DNA of 64,000 nt, taken from NCBI GenBank assembly GCA_030062745.1, contig CP099839.1:19716733-19780732 (forward strand). The letters are read 5' to 3'. The translations under genes and the position numbers were made by a program. The notes under the pieces are model-generated. The model saw only the letters and a program-made list of their open reading frames with translations. It did not search any database and was not told where the DNA came from. The stretch is from Capitulum mitella (lineage: Eukaryota > Arthropoda > Thecostraca > Pollicipedomorpha > Pollicipedidae). Positions 11,330 through 21,738 of the stretch are shown one piece after another (within the stretch, counting starts at the first letter, position 1; the number at the start of each line of letters is the position of its first letter).

Positions 11330-11556
11330 TGGGCGGGACCTTGAGCGAGATGTCGGGGCCGCCGGCCTCTCAGAGACAAGTGACGTCATACGCCGGCCAA
11401 TCAGTCACGGCTAAAAAATCCCCGGCAGCCGACGCAAATCATACGACACCTCGGAACGGTCACCGAGGTTATCGATGTTTCCGAGACCATGTGTCTAAAA
11501 AAGGTGCGGGCGGGCGGCAAGGCGAGTCTGTCGCGGGGACGGCTCCCTACGTTAGG
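11330..11556 (+). promoter_or_regulatory. Candidate CpG-rich promoter with CRE and CCAAT box
   Basis: A CpG-rich patch carries a perfect CRE (TGACGTCA, 11381-11388), a CCAAT box (CCAATCA, 11397-11403) and, 150 bp downstream, a strong donor-like AG/GTAAGT (GT at 11556). This could be the promoter and first exon of a gene whose later exons I cannot find. The only long frame (11224-11559) has no recognisable domain and simply ends at the donor. The call rests on motifs alone. Confidence 0.3.
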
Positions 11557-11559
11557 TAA

Positions 11560-14500
11560 GTGTTGACTCAGGTGCGTAGGAAGAGCGCAGGAAAAGTGGG
11601 TGGTGATGGCGGGGGGGGGGGACATGGGTGTAGCCAGGTCTCAGAAATTGGGGGACAAATCGGAATCTGGAGAGGGACAATCTGGTAAAAATTTCATTCA
11701 CTTTTTCCGTTTTTCCGTTTTCCCAATCTGAAAAATCGGGGAGGACAAAAATCTATTTTGCCTAAACTGAAAGGGACATATCCCGAAGCCCCAACCCGCG
11801 CAGTGGTACATTTATGGAGTCGAAGACCTTTCCTAAAAGAACTAAATCCAATTTTCCCCGAAGTGGAAGTGGAAGACCCCCAGCCCTTCCCCAAATGGAA
11901 GGACTGGGAGTCATGGCCCCCAGCCCTTCCACTCCTTTCCACGCCCATGTCTTGATTTGTAAATTAACGCGAATTGCCTTGGGAGTAATCTTTGTAATAA
12001 AGATTGCAGAATGCGGACAAAACAGCTGCGTTGTTAATAGACTGTATACTTTCTAAAAGCCACTTCACCTAAATGGTCTTACAAATCGACATGGGTAGAA
12101 GACAAATTTTGCTTTCCTGAACCCTTGTCAGACCAGGCTGCCTCTTGAGATTTTTCTTACTGTCGGGAAATGATTTCACGGAGAGAATTTAGAACAATGG
12201 TACCAGTGCCACGCAAATATTATATATGATGCAACAAAAGTGCGAAACTTGTAACGTGTACCACCGACATGGGTGCTGCCGAACTGTGGATGTGTGACCA
12301 TTTTCGCACAATGATCCCGTTGCTGAAACTTCGTAATTTGTGTTAGCCGTGTCGGGAATCTGTGTACCTGTAAGCTGTGTTCCGGGCATGTAACTGCATC
12401 CGGCGCGTCAGCGTCCCTCGTGGCAGTGTAAGCCATTTTGACCCCGGAATGGTCTCGTGCGCACGTGTAGTTATCTTTCGGAGTATAGGTGCATACCTAT
12501 ACGGGTGATGGATGAAAACGTGTCATGTGCATAATCAAACCATGACAGCATTTAGTGTCCTTATCGCCTACGTAGGAAGTTGCCCTATTCAGGCTATGGT
12601 GTTCCAGTGAAATATATGTGGCAGCGGGCAAGTTGCGATTGTGGTGTTCATGTCATTCATTTGATGAGGCATTTTTATTCTTGGCGAGAGGTCACAGGGG
12701 TCAAAAAGACTTAATTTTGCCATGTAGTGCCGTGGAACTTATCCTGAATCTCCAAAATAATGGAAGGGGCAGCTGCATTTACCTGCCTGTTTCTGCAGCA
12801 GTCTGTGAGTGAGTCGCAGACAGAGTGAGTGAGGCTCTGTAACTGCAGTGCATGATGTATTTCTGGCGAATAATTACCAGTACTGTTGGCTATCTTTGAA
12901 AAATAGCCTCTTACTACAATAAGAGGTTATTTTTATTTATACATGATATATTAATAGCCACGCATTGAAAAATACCCTCTTATTACAGCAGGATGGCAGG
13001 TTGAGACTGACGTAATCCAGATATGTTGGAATACACAAGATTTCAGACCGTGCGATGGGTTCCTGTCCTCTGCGGAGTATAGTATGTACATATGAATGAA
13101 TGTATCACGCTTGTTGTGAGGGAAATCAAACCTATTTTTTTCCTGGCCAGAAATGTCATTTCAAGGTTGTATGAGTCATTGTCAAAAATTGTCAGAAATT
13201 GTCAAAATTAAGTTTGTCAGTCTCAGTATCAGTGTCGGAAATGTTATTCCGGCTTCGTCATGAGTTTTTGTTATTCGTGTGGTCGGTTGGTCACGCACGT
13301 AAACCTGGTTCGACTTAATTCATTTTGGCGAAATTTTTAACAATCATGGCATTCATTTACTCCTCTATGTTTCTGATTCCAGAGAAGGTTCCAAGCATGT
13401 TGACGTGACTTTTCAACGACGAAATGAGCGTTTTCATTGAAAGGAAGGCAAGGACCTTCACGTAAGAGATGAGGTGGCGTTGGAAAGGCAAGCCACTGGA
13501 AGAGGAAAAACGCCAGAGGAGTGCTTGATGTGGATCTGCGCGCATTGTGGTATCCTTTAAAGCTCTGAAGAGCTACGGTGGACAAGCTAGTTATGCGTTT
13601 GCTAAACCCAAGTAAAAACCTTGTTATGCGCTTGTTGTCGTTGTTCTTGTTCAGACCTTGTAATTCGACGGTCTTCGCAAACAAGGCCTGCACGTTGCCA
13701 AATCCTGCCATTGTCGTAACATAATACAGTAGACCCAAAACCAGTAAATCCATGCAAGTCCCCGTTTTAAGTTGTCGAGTTTGGTTACAAACTCGGCAAG
13801 AGAACAAGACTTCCTGCGTGAAAAATCGTTATGTACTGGGTTCATAATAAGGCCTAACCTTGTAAAAGTTTCTCTCAGTGCTGCGGAAGCCCGAAACTTT
13901 CCATAGCTGACCTAGGATCTTTCCCCATATCTCTTTAAAGAACAAAAAAATGCTTGGAAGTAATCCTTACAAAAAAGATAATAGAATCTAGACGAAACAG
14001 TACTTTTGTGAAGAAAAAAACTGTATATCCTGGCTCGAAAGACCACTTTACGATCTGAATGGTCTTGCAAACCGTCAGACAATTCTGACTACAGGTTACC
14101 GAGTCACATCATTCGAGAGGGCTTGCGAGCCGTGTTTCTAGATTTGAACTTTGTTCTGGCTTCTTTCTCACACGTGTGGCGAGATAAGGGATCAGGCACG
14201 TAGCCAGGATTTTGTTCAGGGGTCGGGGCTAATGTCAAATTTTGTGTTTTACGACTGGCACATGTCAAAATTTGCGGGGAAATTAATAATTTATGTAACT
14301 GATGTCTTGCTTAACGCACGGAAAAAAACATATGATGTTTGTCTTTGCGGCATATATATGAGCACTATTCTGTATTCCTGCGAAATGGCGAAATATCTAG
14401 TATCTAGCGGACCACTTGGCTCAGAGGCGGAGGGGTTTCCCATGTTCCCCCTTGGCTTCGTCCTTGTTAGGGATCAGTTTTTGATATAGGACTATTTCGG

Positions 14501-14690
14501 CGTGTGTTTCATGACATAAAGGGCTTTGAGGGGTCAGTGACTTTTCCAAGGACAAAGGAGGTCACTGACTTTACCTGCCTTCAAAATCACTTTGAACCGG
14601 CCTCAGGGCTGTTTTGAGACTGATTTCCACGAATGGCAGCTATTTGACCCCTCTCGACAGGTGTGTCGATTCGTATTCTTTTGTGGGGGC
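11560..14690. other. No gene seen
   Basis: This stretch has ordinary base composition and no recognisable coding, RNA or terminal-repeat structure. A 156-residue minus frame (13807-13337) has no recognisable domain and looks incidental. Short imperfect repeats such as AATAGCC/CTCTTA-TTACA units lie near 12900-12990. Confidence 0.5.
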
Positions 14691-15140
14691 CATGGCCGCG
14701 CAACGTTGGGTTTGGCCTCCCATATTTCCTGTCGGTTTTAAAGGGGAATGAGCAGCAATAACGAAAAATCGGCCGCAATAGATGAAAGAGAGACAAGAAG
14801 CATAGGGTGAAACAAAAAGTGATTTATCTATCTTTCTGTCCATCTATCAATATGTGTAGCTATATCCATGGGGATGTATGTATTTTTTATGTGATTAATA
14901 GTAACAAAAAACCTGTAAATTCTCGTCCGTCAAAATAAAGCGAGCCAAATACGTTGAGAAACCCCGATTTGTGCGAAGTTTAGGTTGTCGGGCCCTCGGC
15001 TGGACCCCCAGTCGTTTACAGAAAACGACACCCCTGCCTCTCGATGATCAAAGCTCTGTTCTGAGATAAGAGTAGTAATTTTGGGCAGTAGCAACACTAT
15101 AAAATGTGATATTTCACATTTCCCTTGCCTGACTTTGGCC
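14690..15140. repeat. Interspersed repeat, member 1 (pair with 17880-18200)
   Basis: Two blocks match the region 17880-18200. One is a CCTGTCGGTTTTAAA-type segment (inverted there). The other is a longer segment running from GTCAAAATAAAG through a GTTGTCGGGCC-like core to a CAGAGC-rich end. In the second member an AT microsatellite has expanded between the blocks. No TSD or coding domain was identified. Confidence 0.6.
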
Positions 15141-15745
15141 AAAAGTGCGAAAGTAGTTAGTGGCTACAACGTCGACCAATTCTAAAACCCAATCGGTGTG
15201 TGGTGCACAGGCCGTTTTGCGATATTATTACTATGACGGCGGTTTGATGTACTTCCCACTCAGTTTGAGATCGTATGGTATCGTATTCGCCATATTTCGA
15301 CACCCTCGACAGCGCGGGGATTACTGCAACACCTAGCCCTTTCCGAACCTTAAGACATAAAGCAATGAAACGAACACGAACGTGTAGCTTCGTCGTTTGA
15401 CTACGCGATGATAACCATTTTTGGTGGAAGTTGTGCTTTGAGCTCTCTAATAATGTGCTGATTTTCTCGGAACAAAGTAAACCAGGAGAACTGTTAAGCC
15501 CTTGCCCAACATGAGATGAATGACTTTCTTGGCACGGAAGCTGTTATCTTCAGAGCTGAAGACCTCCATTTTCACGCACTTGTTCAAGTATTTGCAAAAA
15601 AATCCGGCGTTAACACTAACATCTTTGACACCAAGGCTAACACTAACACTAATGCGTTTAACACCTTTAACTACCAGGCGAAAAGTACTGACAAGATCAG
15701 AGATCACAAAACCACAGCCCTTCTCCATATTTCCCTATGCAGCAC

Positions 15746-17284
15746 TCAGTCTGCGCCGCCACCATTTTCCGACCGCGGCGGCGACGACTTGACGGCCACC
15801 AGTGGCGCTACCTCCGCGCAGGACGCGTACAGAGCGTTCTCCTGCAGGTGGTCTGTTAACTGGGGTCTTTCGGCGCCGCCGGAGAGAGACGGCGGCGGCC
15901 GGCCGAGTTCAATCACTTCGTAGCCGTCATCGTCGGTCAGCTCATCCTCGTCGCCGGCGGCGTTGCCGTCTCCGGTGGCTGGTTTGGGCCGCTCGTTGCC
16001 GTCAGCGCTGGCCCTGCGACCGTGCGGCGGAGCGGGGCCGGCGCTCCGCCGCCAGAACACCACAGCCGCCGCCGCCGACGCCACGGCGAGCACCGCCAGC
16101 ACGCCGACAGCGATGTGCAGAGGCGCTCGGGACTCCCCGCGGCTCGCCGGCTCCTCCGTGGCAGGAGCACCAGTTTCGGCGGCGGTCGGCGCTCGCTCCC
16201 GATCTGGGGCCGTGCCGGGCGGGCAGTGGCACTGGAGGCTCAGCTGGCGTAGCACCTCGAGCTGCGGCTGACGCGTACGGTCAGTAGTAGTCGTACCTGT
16301 CAGCTGCCGCGCCCAGCAGTCCAATGGGCAGGCGCAGTTGATCGCCAGGTCCAGGCCGTCCAGGCGAACCGGGGCGGCGGCAGCGAACGCCAGCGATCCA
16401 CTCTCGGCGTCGATGACGCGCAGCTGGCGTATGGTCAGCGAGCTGATGGCGGCACCAGGGGACGTGTCCAGGCGCAGGCCCTTCAGAGCGTTCTGACGCA
16501 ACAGCCCGACGGTCACGTTTTCCAGCAAGATAGACTCACTCGCCGATACGTTTAGACCGTTGGGTGCCATGGTCTGAAAACTTGAGGAGTTTACTTTCAG
16601 TGATGCAGTTATAAGCTGGAAACCGCTTTGGTGGAGTGTAGTAATGTTACTGCTATCGACGAACACCTCCTGGATGTTGCCCGAGACAGAGGAAGGTTGT
16701 ACGTTTCGCAGGTCTGCTGAGCGCAGAGTCAGCTTTGCCCAACTCCCCGCACCATTTACGCATCTGCCTTCTGCCGCGTCAATCCGGACCCGTGTCAGCT
16801 CCAGGTGGTGGATGACCCCACCGAAACTGTTTGGACTGCATGATGGCACAGTGACGTTTACCACGGAAAGGTGACTAAACTTTGCTGTAAACGAATCTGG
16901 TTCCAACGTCAATGTCTTGACGTGCCTCATCTCCAAGCTGGGCCCAGGATCACTGGTCGTGAATGTGAAGGCCTTGGGGTAGACGATGACGAGGTCGATG
17001 AAATTAAAAAGAACTGTGGCATTTGGCGACCAGTATCCGGAAAAGGCCGAGGCTTCCATGCGCAACGTCTTCACAAAATGCATTCGCATTGAACGAAAAG
17101 CATTTTGTCCTGCCGGTAACTTCAGAGCCTCCTTTTTGATTCTTACGATTCCAATGTCATCGAGGCTCAAGGACTTCAAAGAAGGCAGGTCACGTGTGGC
17201 GTCAGTATCAATTGTAACATCTGATGCGTCCGAAATACTGAGTACGTGAACAGATTTGGGAATAGAATTTCGTCCGATGTTGAC
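15746..17284 (-). CDS. Leucine-rich-repeat transmembrane protein, main (last) exon
   Basis: This exon encodes 512 residues plus a stop and starts after a TTTCAG acceptor (phase 0), joining exactly to the signal-peptide exon at 20765-20935. The extracellular part holds degenerate leucine-rich repeats (for example LPSLKSLSLDDIGIV) and several N-glycosylation sequons. An LRR C-terminal cap follows, seen as NCACPLDCWARQL with further Cys at a CHC motif. A 20-23-residue hydrophobic helix (IAVGVLAVLAVASAAAAVVF) is followed by Trp-Arg-Arg, giving type I topology. The cytoplasmic tail of about 100 residues is Pro/Gly-rich with an acidic block and two Tyr motifs, GYEVIEL and ENALYAS, which could bind SH2 or sorting adaptors (inference). 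The ligand and role are unknown. It resembles arthropod LRR cell-surface proteins in general, not one named family. Confidence 0.88.
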   Translation of the reverse strand, partial: VNIGRNSIPKSVHVLSISDASDVTIDTDATRDLPSLKSLSLDDIGIVRIKKEALKLPAGQNAFRSMRMHFVKTLRMEASAFSGYWSPNATVLFNFIDLVIVYPKAFTFTTSDPGPSLEMRHVKTLTLEPDSFTAKFSHLSVVNVTVPSCSPNSFGGVIHHLELTRVRIDAAEGRCVNGAGSWAKLTLRSADLRNVQPSSVSGNIQEVFVDSSNITTLHQSGFQLITASLKVNSSSFQTMAPNGLNVSASESILLENVTVGLLRQNALKGLRLDTSPGAAISSLTIRQLRVIDAESGSLAFAAAAPVRLDGLDLAINCACPLDCWARQLTGTTTTDRTRQPQLEVLRQLSLQCHCPPGTAPDRERAPTAAETGAPATEEPASRGESRAPLHIAVGVLAVLAVASAAAAVVFWRRSAGPAPPHGRRASADGNERPKPATGDGNAAGDEDELTDDDGYEVIELGRPPPSLSGGAERPQLTDHLQENALYASCAEVAPLVAVKSSPPRSENGGGAD

Positions 17285-17757
17285 CTGAAACAAAGTTTGC
17301 AATCATTGTTAGAAGCAGAGCAAGGTACGTCCCGTAATAGAAGACATTCTAGGTTTTTCTGGAAAACACTGTCACACTGCCTTTATAACTGTTGCGAATT
17401 GAGACAATCAAGTTGTAGTCTGCAGTCGTAGAAGTCTATTTCGGTCAGGACCACACCATGGATGACAGATGCTTGGATCGGAAACTCCCTACCAATGGGC
17501 GACCGAAACGACGGCAAGACCATCTCCATGACGTCATGGTAACGTCCGAGAACCTGCCAGTACCTCCCGATGTGCCTCCCGACGTCCTCTCTACAACTGT
17601 TTCATATTCTTGCCGCCGGGTGGTCAATGTAGTCACGGACATCAATGGCGAAGGGCGGAGGTTTCCGATCCAGGTATTTGCAATGGCGGCCCGCCAGTTG
17701 AGGCACGGGGAACAGTTCCTCATCAGAGATGGAGAAGCAGACAATGATATCCGCAGG

Positions 17758-17760
<3 letters not shown>

Positions 17761-17804
<44 letters not shown>
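17761..17804. repeat. (AT)n microsatellite
   Basis: About 22 uninterrupted AT units in the LRR intron. Confidence 0.97.
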
Positions 17805-17807
<3 letters not shown>

Positions 17808-17879
17808 ATGTATATAGATATGTCACTTTTTGCTTTATTCCATACTTTCTGCATGTCTGTTATCTTATGCTGCCGTTTC

Positions 17880-17932
17880 TTTTCGTTATTTTTGCCCATT
17901 TCCTTTTAAAACCGACAGAAAATAATGGAGGG

Positions 17933-17976
<44 letters not shown>

Positions 17977-18200
17977 GAGAAGCGGAATTTGTTCTTTGAA
18001 AAATAGTAAGATATAAACTTATAAATTCCCGTTGGTCAAAATAAAGTGGGCTAAATCCGCTAAGACACTCATATTTGGGGGGAGGTTATGTTGTCTTGGG
18101 CCTTTGGCCCGGCCCACCCAATCATTTACATAAACTGACGCCCCTGGATCTCCGTATTTCAGAGCGAGCACAAACTGAACTATTTCATCAAGTGTAAATG
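17880..18200. repeat. Interspersed repeat, member 2, with (AT)n core at 17936-17973
   Basis: It matches 14690-15140 in two blocks. The central (AT)n run follows GGGGCC. The right block carries GTCAAAATAAAG, a GGCCC-rich middle and a CCCCTGGATCTC segment near its end. It lies in the LRR intron. Confidence 0.6.
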
Positions 18201-19034
18201 ACAAATAGTGAAGTGGAATTAGATATGATTGTTGAAGCCATATACCCGATGCAATTTGAGAGGAAATCTCAGTTTAATTTTATACGGATCATCACTGTTA
18301 ATATCACTGTTTAATCTCCGCAAAGCCATCGAGGAATGCCCAATGCCCCAATACCCATTCGTCAAATGCCAACGCGGCCAATGCCCCTGATTACCACAGA
18401 TCTACCGCGTCCACCATCCTCGCAGGCGGTACAACTCAGGTTAATACAAAGTACAGTGAAGCCTTCGGCCTTAAAAACAAATATCCTTTCGGAGATTTCT
18501 TGGCCACTACGAGTACATTTAGAAAGACAAGGTTCCATAATAATTATTAAGCAAACTAACAGCAATGATCCGAGTATCTGTATTTAAAAGTATTTAAAGT
18601 GTTTAGAACCACTTTTAAAGTAGTATTGAAAACCGTTAATGTTTTTTGGTCTGTTTTTTTCCATCTCACACTTCGAAGTTGCTATTTACCTAACCACTCA
18701 CGTCTGCTGCGGGCCGTACCTGGGTATATGTAATCCATGATCATACCTCACGTCACAAAACGCCGTATAAGAAAAGATGACTGTCTCAAAATCATGAAAA
18801 CGACCAGGAGAATCTAACTGAAAAATCTAAGCAATATATTTCGGCAACCAGGCCAACGTCAGGTATAAAAGCAAACGATGTCAGACAGAGAGAATCAGGG
18901 CAGAGATGAAGCACGAAAAATTGTTCAGTGACACGTTTGTTCAGATCGAAGATTTTCTGAGTACAGAGGCATTAGCAAACGCCAAATACTTCTATATTGT
19001 CCTTAAGACGCTATTTCCCAAATGGTCATATGTT

Positions 19035-19797
19035 TACAGGTCACAGGCGTTTCCGGCAGGACGTCAGTGGATGACACGTCTGGAAATGTATCCCAACAAG
19101 ATTCTTGTCTTTTCTAAAAGCCGCTCTCCGGTGCTCCATGAAGTGGTCCCTAATTGATCTGATGCATTCGATAAAGTAAGTAGCGCTGCGTAGAGTGCAG
19201 GTAATCTGGTAAACAACATTACCAATTCGCCACAGTCATCGTTCAGGCCAGCCGCACTGGTTATACATATGCCACGAGTTATACCGCTGGTAGCGCCTCT
19301 TTTGTTACTTGTAGTCAGTTGTTTTCTAATGGTCTTCTTGCTGGTCCACGATACCCTGCAGGCAAAACCGGTCGATCGGACAAGTCTTTCAACCCACCGA
19401 CAGTGATCATCATGCACAAACGGTAGCGTCAGCATGGGATGATCTTTCTTCCTTTTAGGCTGGCTCGTTTGAGGCGTTTGGTGGCGAAACTTGATTTCCA
19501 TTCTGGTGATAAGTTTTCTACGGTATCCGATTTGTTGGAAAATCTGCCTTATCTTCGGCATGTCGCAGTCGGCTGTCGGGCTATGGGGAAATAAACGGAT
19601 AACGCTGCGTAGATCGTTTTGCGACTGCTCTCTTTGGTTTTCATTGGATGGACCGAGTCGTAAGTAAGGATGATTCCAGAATTGGTTGGTTCCGCGTATA
19701 TCTCAGTCCAAAACGAGCTACGTAGAGCTATCCGCTTATCTTCAGTTAGATCGACAGTCGACCGCGACGTCCTGAAGATAAGACAGGTAGAACGCAT
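19035..19797 (-). mobile_element. Penelope-like retroelement fragment, minus orientation
   Basis: Minus-strand frames show an end-of-RT motif (AEPTNSGIILTYDSVHP, near 19680), a basic linker (PKRKKDHP near 19440-19460), and the LPFVHDD...CR..VERLVRS segment that precedes the GIY-YIG nuclease in Penelope-like elements. Frames are broken and homology to the plus copy stops near 19035. Identification rests on my recognition of the PYV...RL and HP motifs from the family, not on a search. Confidence 0.7.
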
Positions 19798-19799
19798 GC

Positions 19800-20552
19800 A
19801 CTACCAAACTGATCATCGAATGGAAATCAAAACTCGCCATCAAGCGCATGAAATGAACCAGCCCAAAAGGAAGAAAGATCATCCCTTCTTTTCCAACAAA
19901 ACGGACAAATTTACCTACAAAACTGGTAGCCTAGAGAACTGATCACCAAAATGGAAATCAAGGTTCGCCACCAAACGCCTCAAACGAGCCAGCCCAAAAG
20001 GAAGAAAGATCATCCCACCTTGACGGTACCGTACGTGCATGACGATCACTGTCGGCGCGTTGAAAGACTTGTCCGGTCGAGCGGCCTTGCCTGCAGGTTA
20101 TCGTGGACCAGCAAGAAGACCATGAGAAGACAACTGACTACAAGTAACATAAGAGGCACTACCAGCGGTATAACTCGTGGTGGACGCATAATCTGTGCGG
20201 CTGGCCTGAACGATGAGTGTGGAGTTGGTAATGTGGTTTACAGGATCAGCAGATGGTCCATCCAGCGTTACCTCTGTTGATGACTGCATCAGACCCATTA
20301 GGGACCACTTCATGGAGCAATGCAGACCGCCTTTCAGGAAAGACCAGAATCCTGTTTGGATGCATTTCCAGGCATATCATCCACTGGACGTCCTGCCGTA
20401 AATGCCTGTGATCTGTGAGATTATAAAAAAAATGTTACGACGTCAGCAGGAAGCTGATCGAGACTACGTTCATTCGCGGACTGCGCCCGGACATGGAGAA
20501 ACATGTGACTACCTGGGATATAAGGCCTTACAGGCAGTACAGAATTATTTGA
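19800..20552 (+). mobile_element. Penelope-like retroelement fragment, plus orientation, with GIY-YIG end
   Basis: The KRKKDHP linker occurs twice in direct orientation (19808-19886 and 19938-20016). It is followed by VPYVHDDHCRR, a Cys-containing region and VVYRIS, the usual entry to the GIY-YIG nuclease. A shifted frame then reads RPIRDHFMEQCR. A further shift gives a closing IRGLRPDMEKHVTTWDIRPY block and a stop at 20550. The copy is multiply frameshifted. It is head to head with the minus fragment, so together they form an inverted repeat of roughly 0.5-kb arms within the LRR intron. Confidence 0.72.
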
Positions 20553-20764
20553 CTTTTTGTGGTGCCTTTTTTGTCAGAAGACCTGCAGCCTAAGCGAACG
20601 TGCCATTTAACTATTAGATATATAAACGAGATAACGCAGAATATTTGGATACTTGTATCATGTATGGACGACGGGTTTTGTTCAAGTTTGACGTACCTTT
20701 CAATGTTACAAATGGCATGGCAACGCCAATAGCTGCGCACTCAACGGATGAAAAAGCCGCTTAC

Positions 20765-20935
20765 CTCTGAATGCGGGCATCTGCAGGCCACCCCAACGGC
20801 GTGCGTGCAGTTGGGCGCGACCGAACAACAGTGGAGTTGGCACAGACTCGGCGGCTGGTTACAGCAGACCGCCGTGACCAGCGCCGTCACGGCACAGACG
20901 GCAGGCCAGAGCGTCCGCCGGGCTGCGCCGGCCAT
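20765..20935 (-). CDS. LRR transmembrane protein, first coding exon (signal peptide and Cys-rich N-cap)
   Basis: The 57 residues from the ATG at 20935 comprise a basic start (MAGAARRT), a hydrophobic signal core (AVCAVTALVTAV) and a Cys-rich N-terminal cap containing Cys-Cys, NCTH and CRCPHSE. The exon ends GAG/GTAAGC in phase 0. The next downstream acceptor on this strand with a matching frame is at 17285, where the encoded residues (VNIGRNSIPKSVHVLSI) are what should follow an LRR N-cap. Together they predict a 569-residue precursor. The first ATG of the open frame is used. The upstream DNA is GC-rich and looks like a CpG island. Confidence 0.85.
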
Positions 20936-21530
20936 GATGGCCGCGTCAGGCCAGCAGCCCGGTCCGGCCCGCTCCGAACAGCCGGACTCCTGGCTCTTGA
21001 CCTCGCAGCGGCAGCCCCTGCGGCGGCTCGGCTCGCCGCTGGCCGCACTGGCCGGAGTCCGGGCGGCCGGCTGGCGGCCGGCGGGGCGGCCCGACGGAGC
21101 TGCGGTTCGCCCGATAAGCCCGGTGTCTCGCCCACTTCCGTTCCTCCGGTGGAAACCCGCGCATCCCCTGCAGCCTGCTGCGGAGGCACTGCAGCGGGGC
21201 GGTGATGTCTGACACTGTCATCGACGTATGTCATCATGTATATCGATACATTTAGAAGCCAGCCGCCTGCCACCATACCCGCTCACCTATTGTTTTACTA
21301 GGCTTTGGTTACTATTTTATCTGTACTTCACAGCAGAACCATGCTAAACACTTCAATTCCGGTCTTGCTCATGGCGACGCCGGCAGCAATTACCCGGTAC
21401 CACCCCAGCGCCGGCTCCTGTCGGCTCAGGCCGACCGGTCACGTGGTCACCGGTCACGTGGCCCGAGGCGGTGTCGAGGTCACCGGCCGGCCGGTCGCGG
21501 TCCCGGACGACTCATGCAGCAGTGCACCCG
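20936..21530 (-). promoter_or_regulatory. CpG-rich 5' region of the LRR gene with paired E-boxes
   Basis: This GC- and CpG-rich block lies directly upstream of the LRR start codon. Two perfect CACGTG E-boxes lie at 21440-21445 and 21455-21460, each in a GGTCACGTGG-like context with a 15-bp period, about 0.5 kb from the ATG. CACGTG is the core bound by bHLH factors such as Myc/Max, USF and Clock/Cycle. No TATA box stands out. Open frames through the block (for example 21276-20887) are high-GC artefacts or 5' untranslated sequence. Confidence 0.5.
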
Positions 21531-21738
21531 CAGCACATTACGTCTCCCTCAAAATACGTAAAAGAATAACCAATACCTTGCGGTGCTACATACAGTCTAC
21601 ATCGATCAAATAACCTTACAGATCGTAGCCGCACCGTGCCGGTTTCATCACAATCCTGCCACTATGCGTTTTTACTTCTCTGACCTCCGGGCAAAACTTT
21701 TTCCAGTGACAGGTAAATCGTTCTGGTCGGTCTTTTAA

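Larger units (their letters stand above)
17285..20764 (-). other. Intron 1 of the LRR gene (3.48 kb)
   Basis: The GTAAGC donor at 20764 and TTTCAG acceptor at 17285 bound a phase-0 intron. It contains two AT microsatellites, an interspersed repeat copy (17880-18200) and head-to-head Penelope-like fragments (19035-20552). An additional coding exon inside cannot be excluded, but none is needed: the signal-peptide exon already ends with the Cys-rich N-terminal cap and the next exon begins with the first repeat. Confidence 0.75.

Noticed and set aside
15802-16287. 161-codon and other plus-strand frames
   Set aside because: Shadows of the GC-rich LRR exon on the opposite strand.
20887-21276. 129-codon minus frame upstream of the LRR start
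   Set aside because: CpG-island composition keeps all frames open; it more likely holds the 5' untranslated region and promoter.
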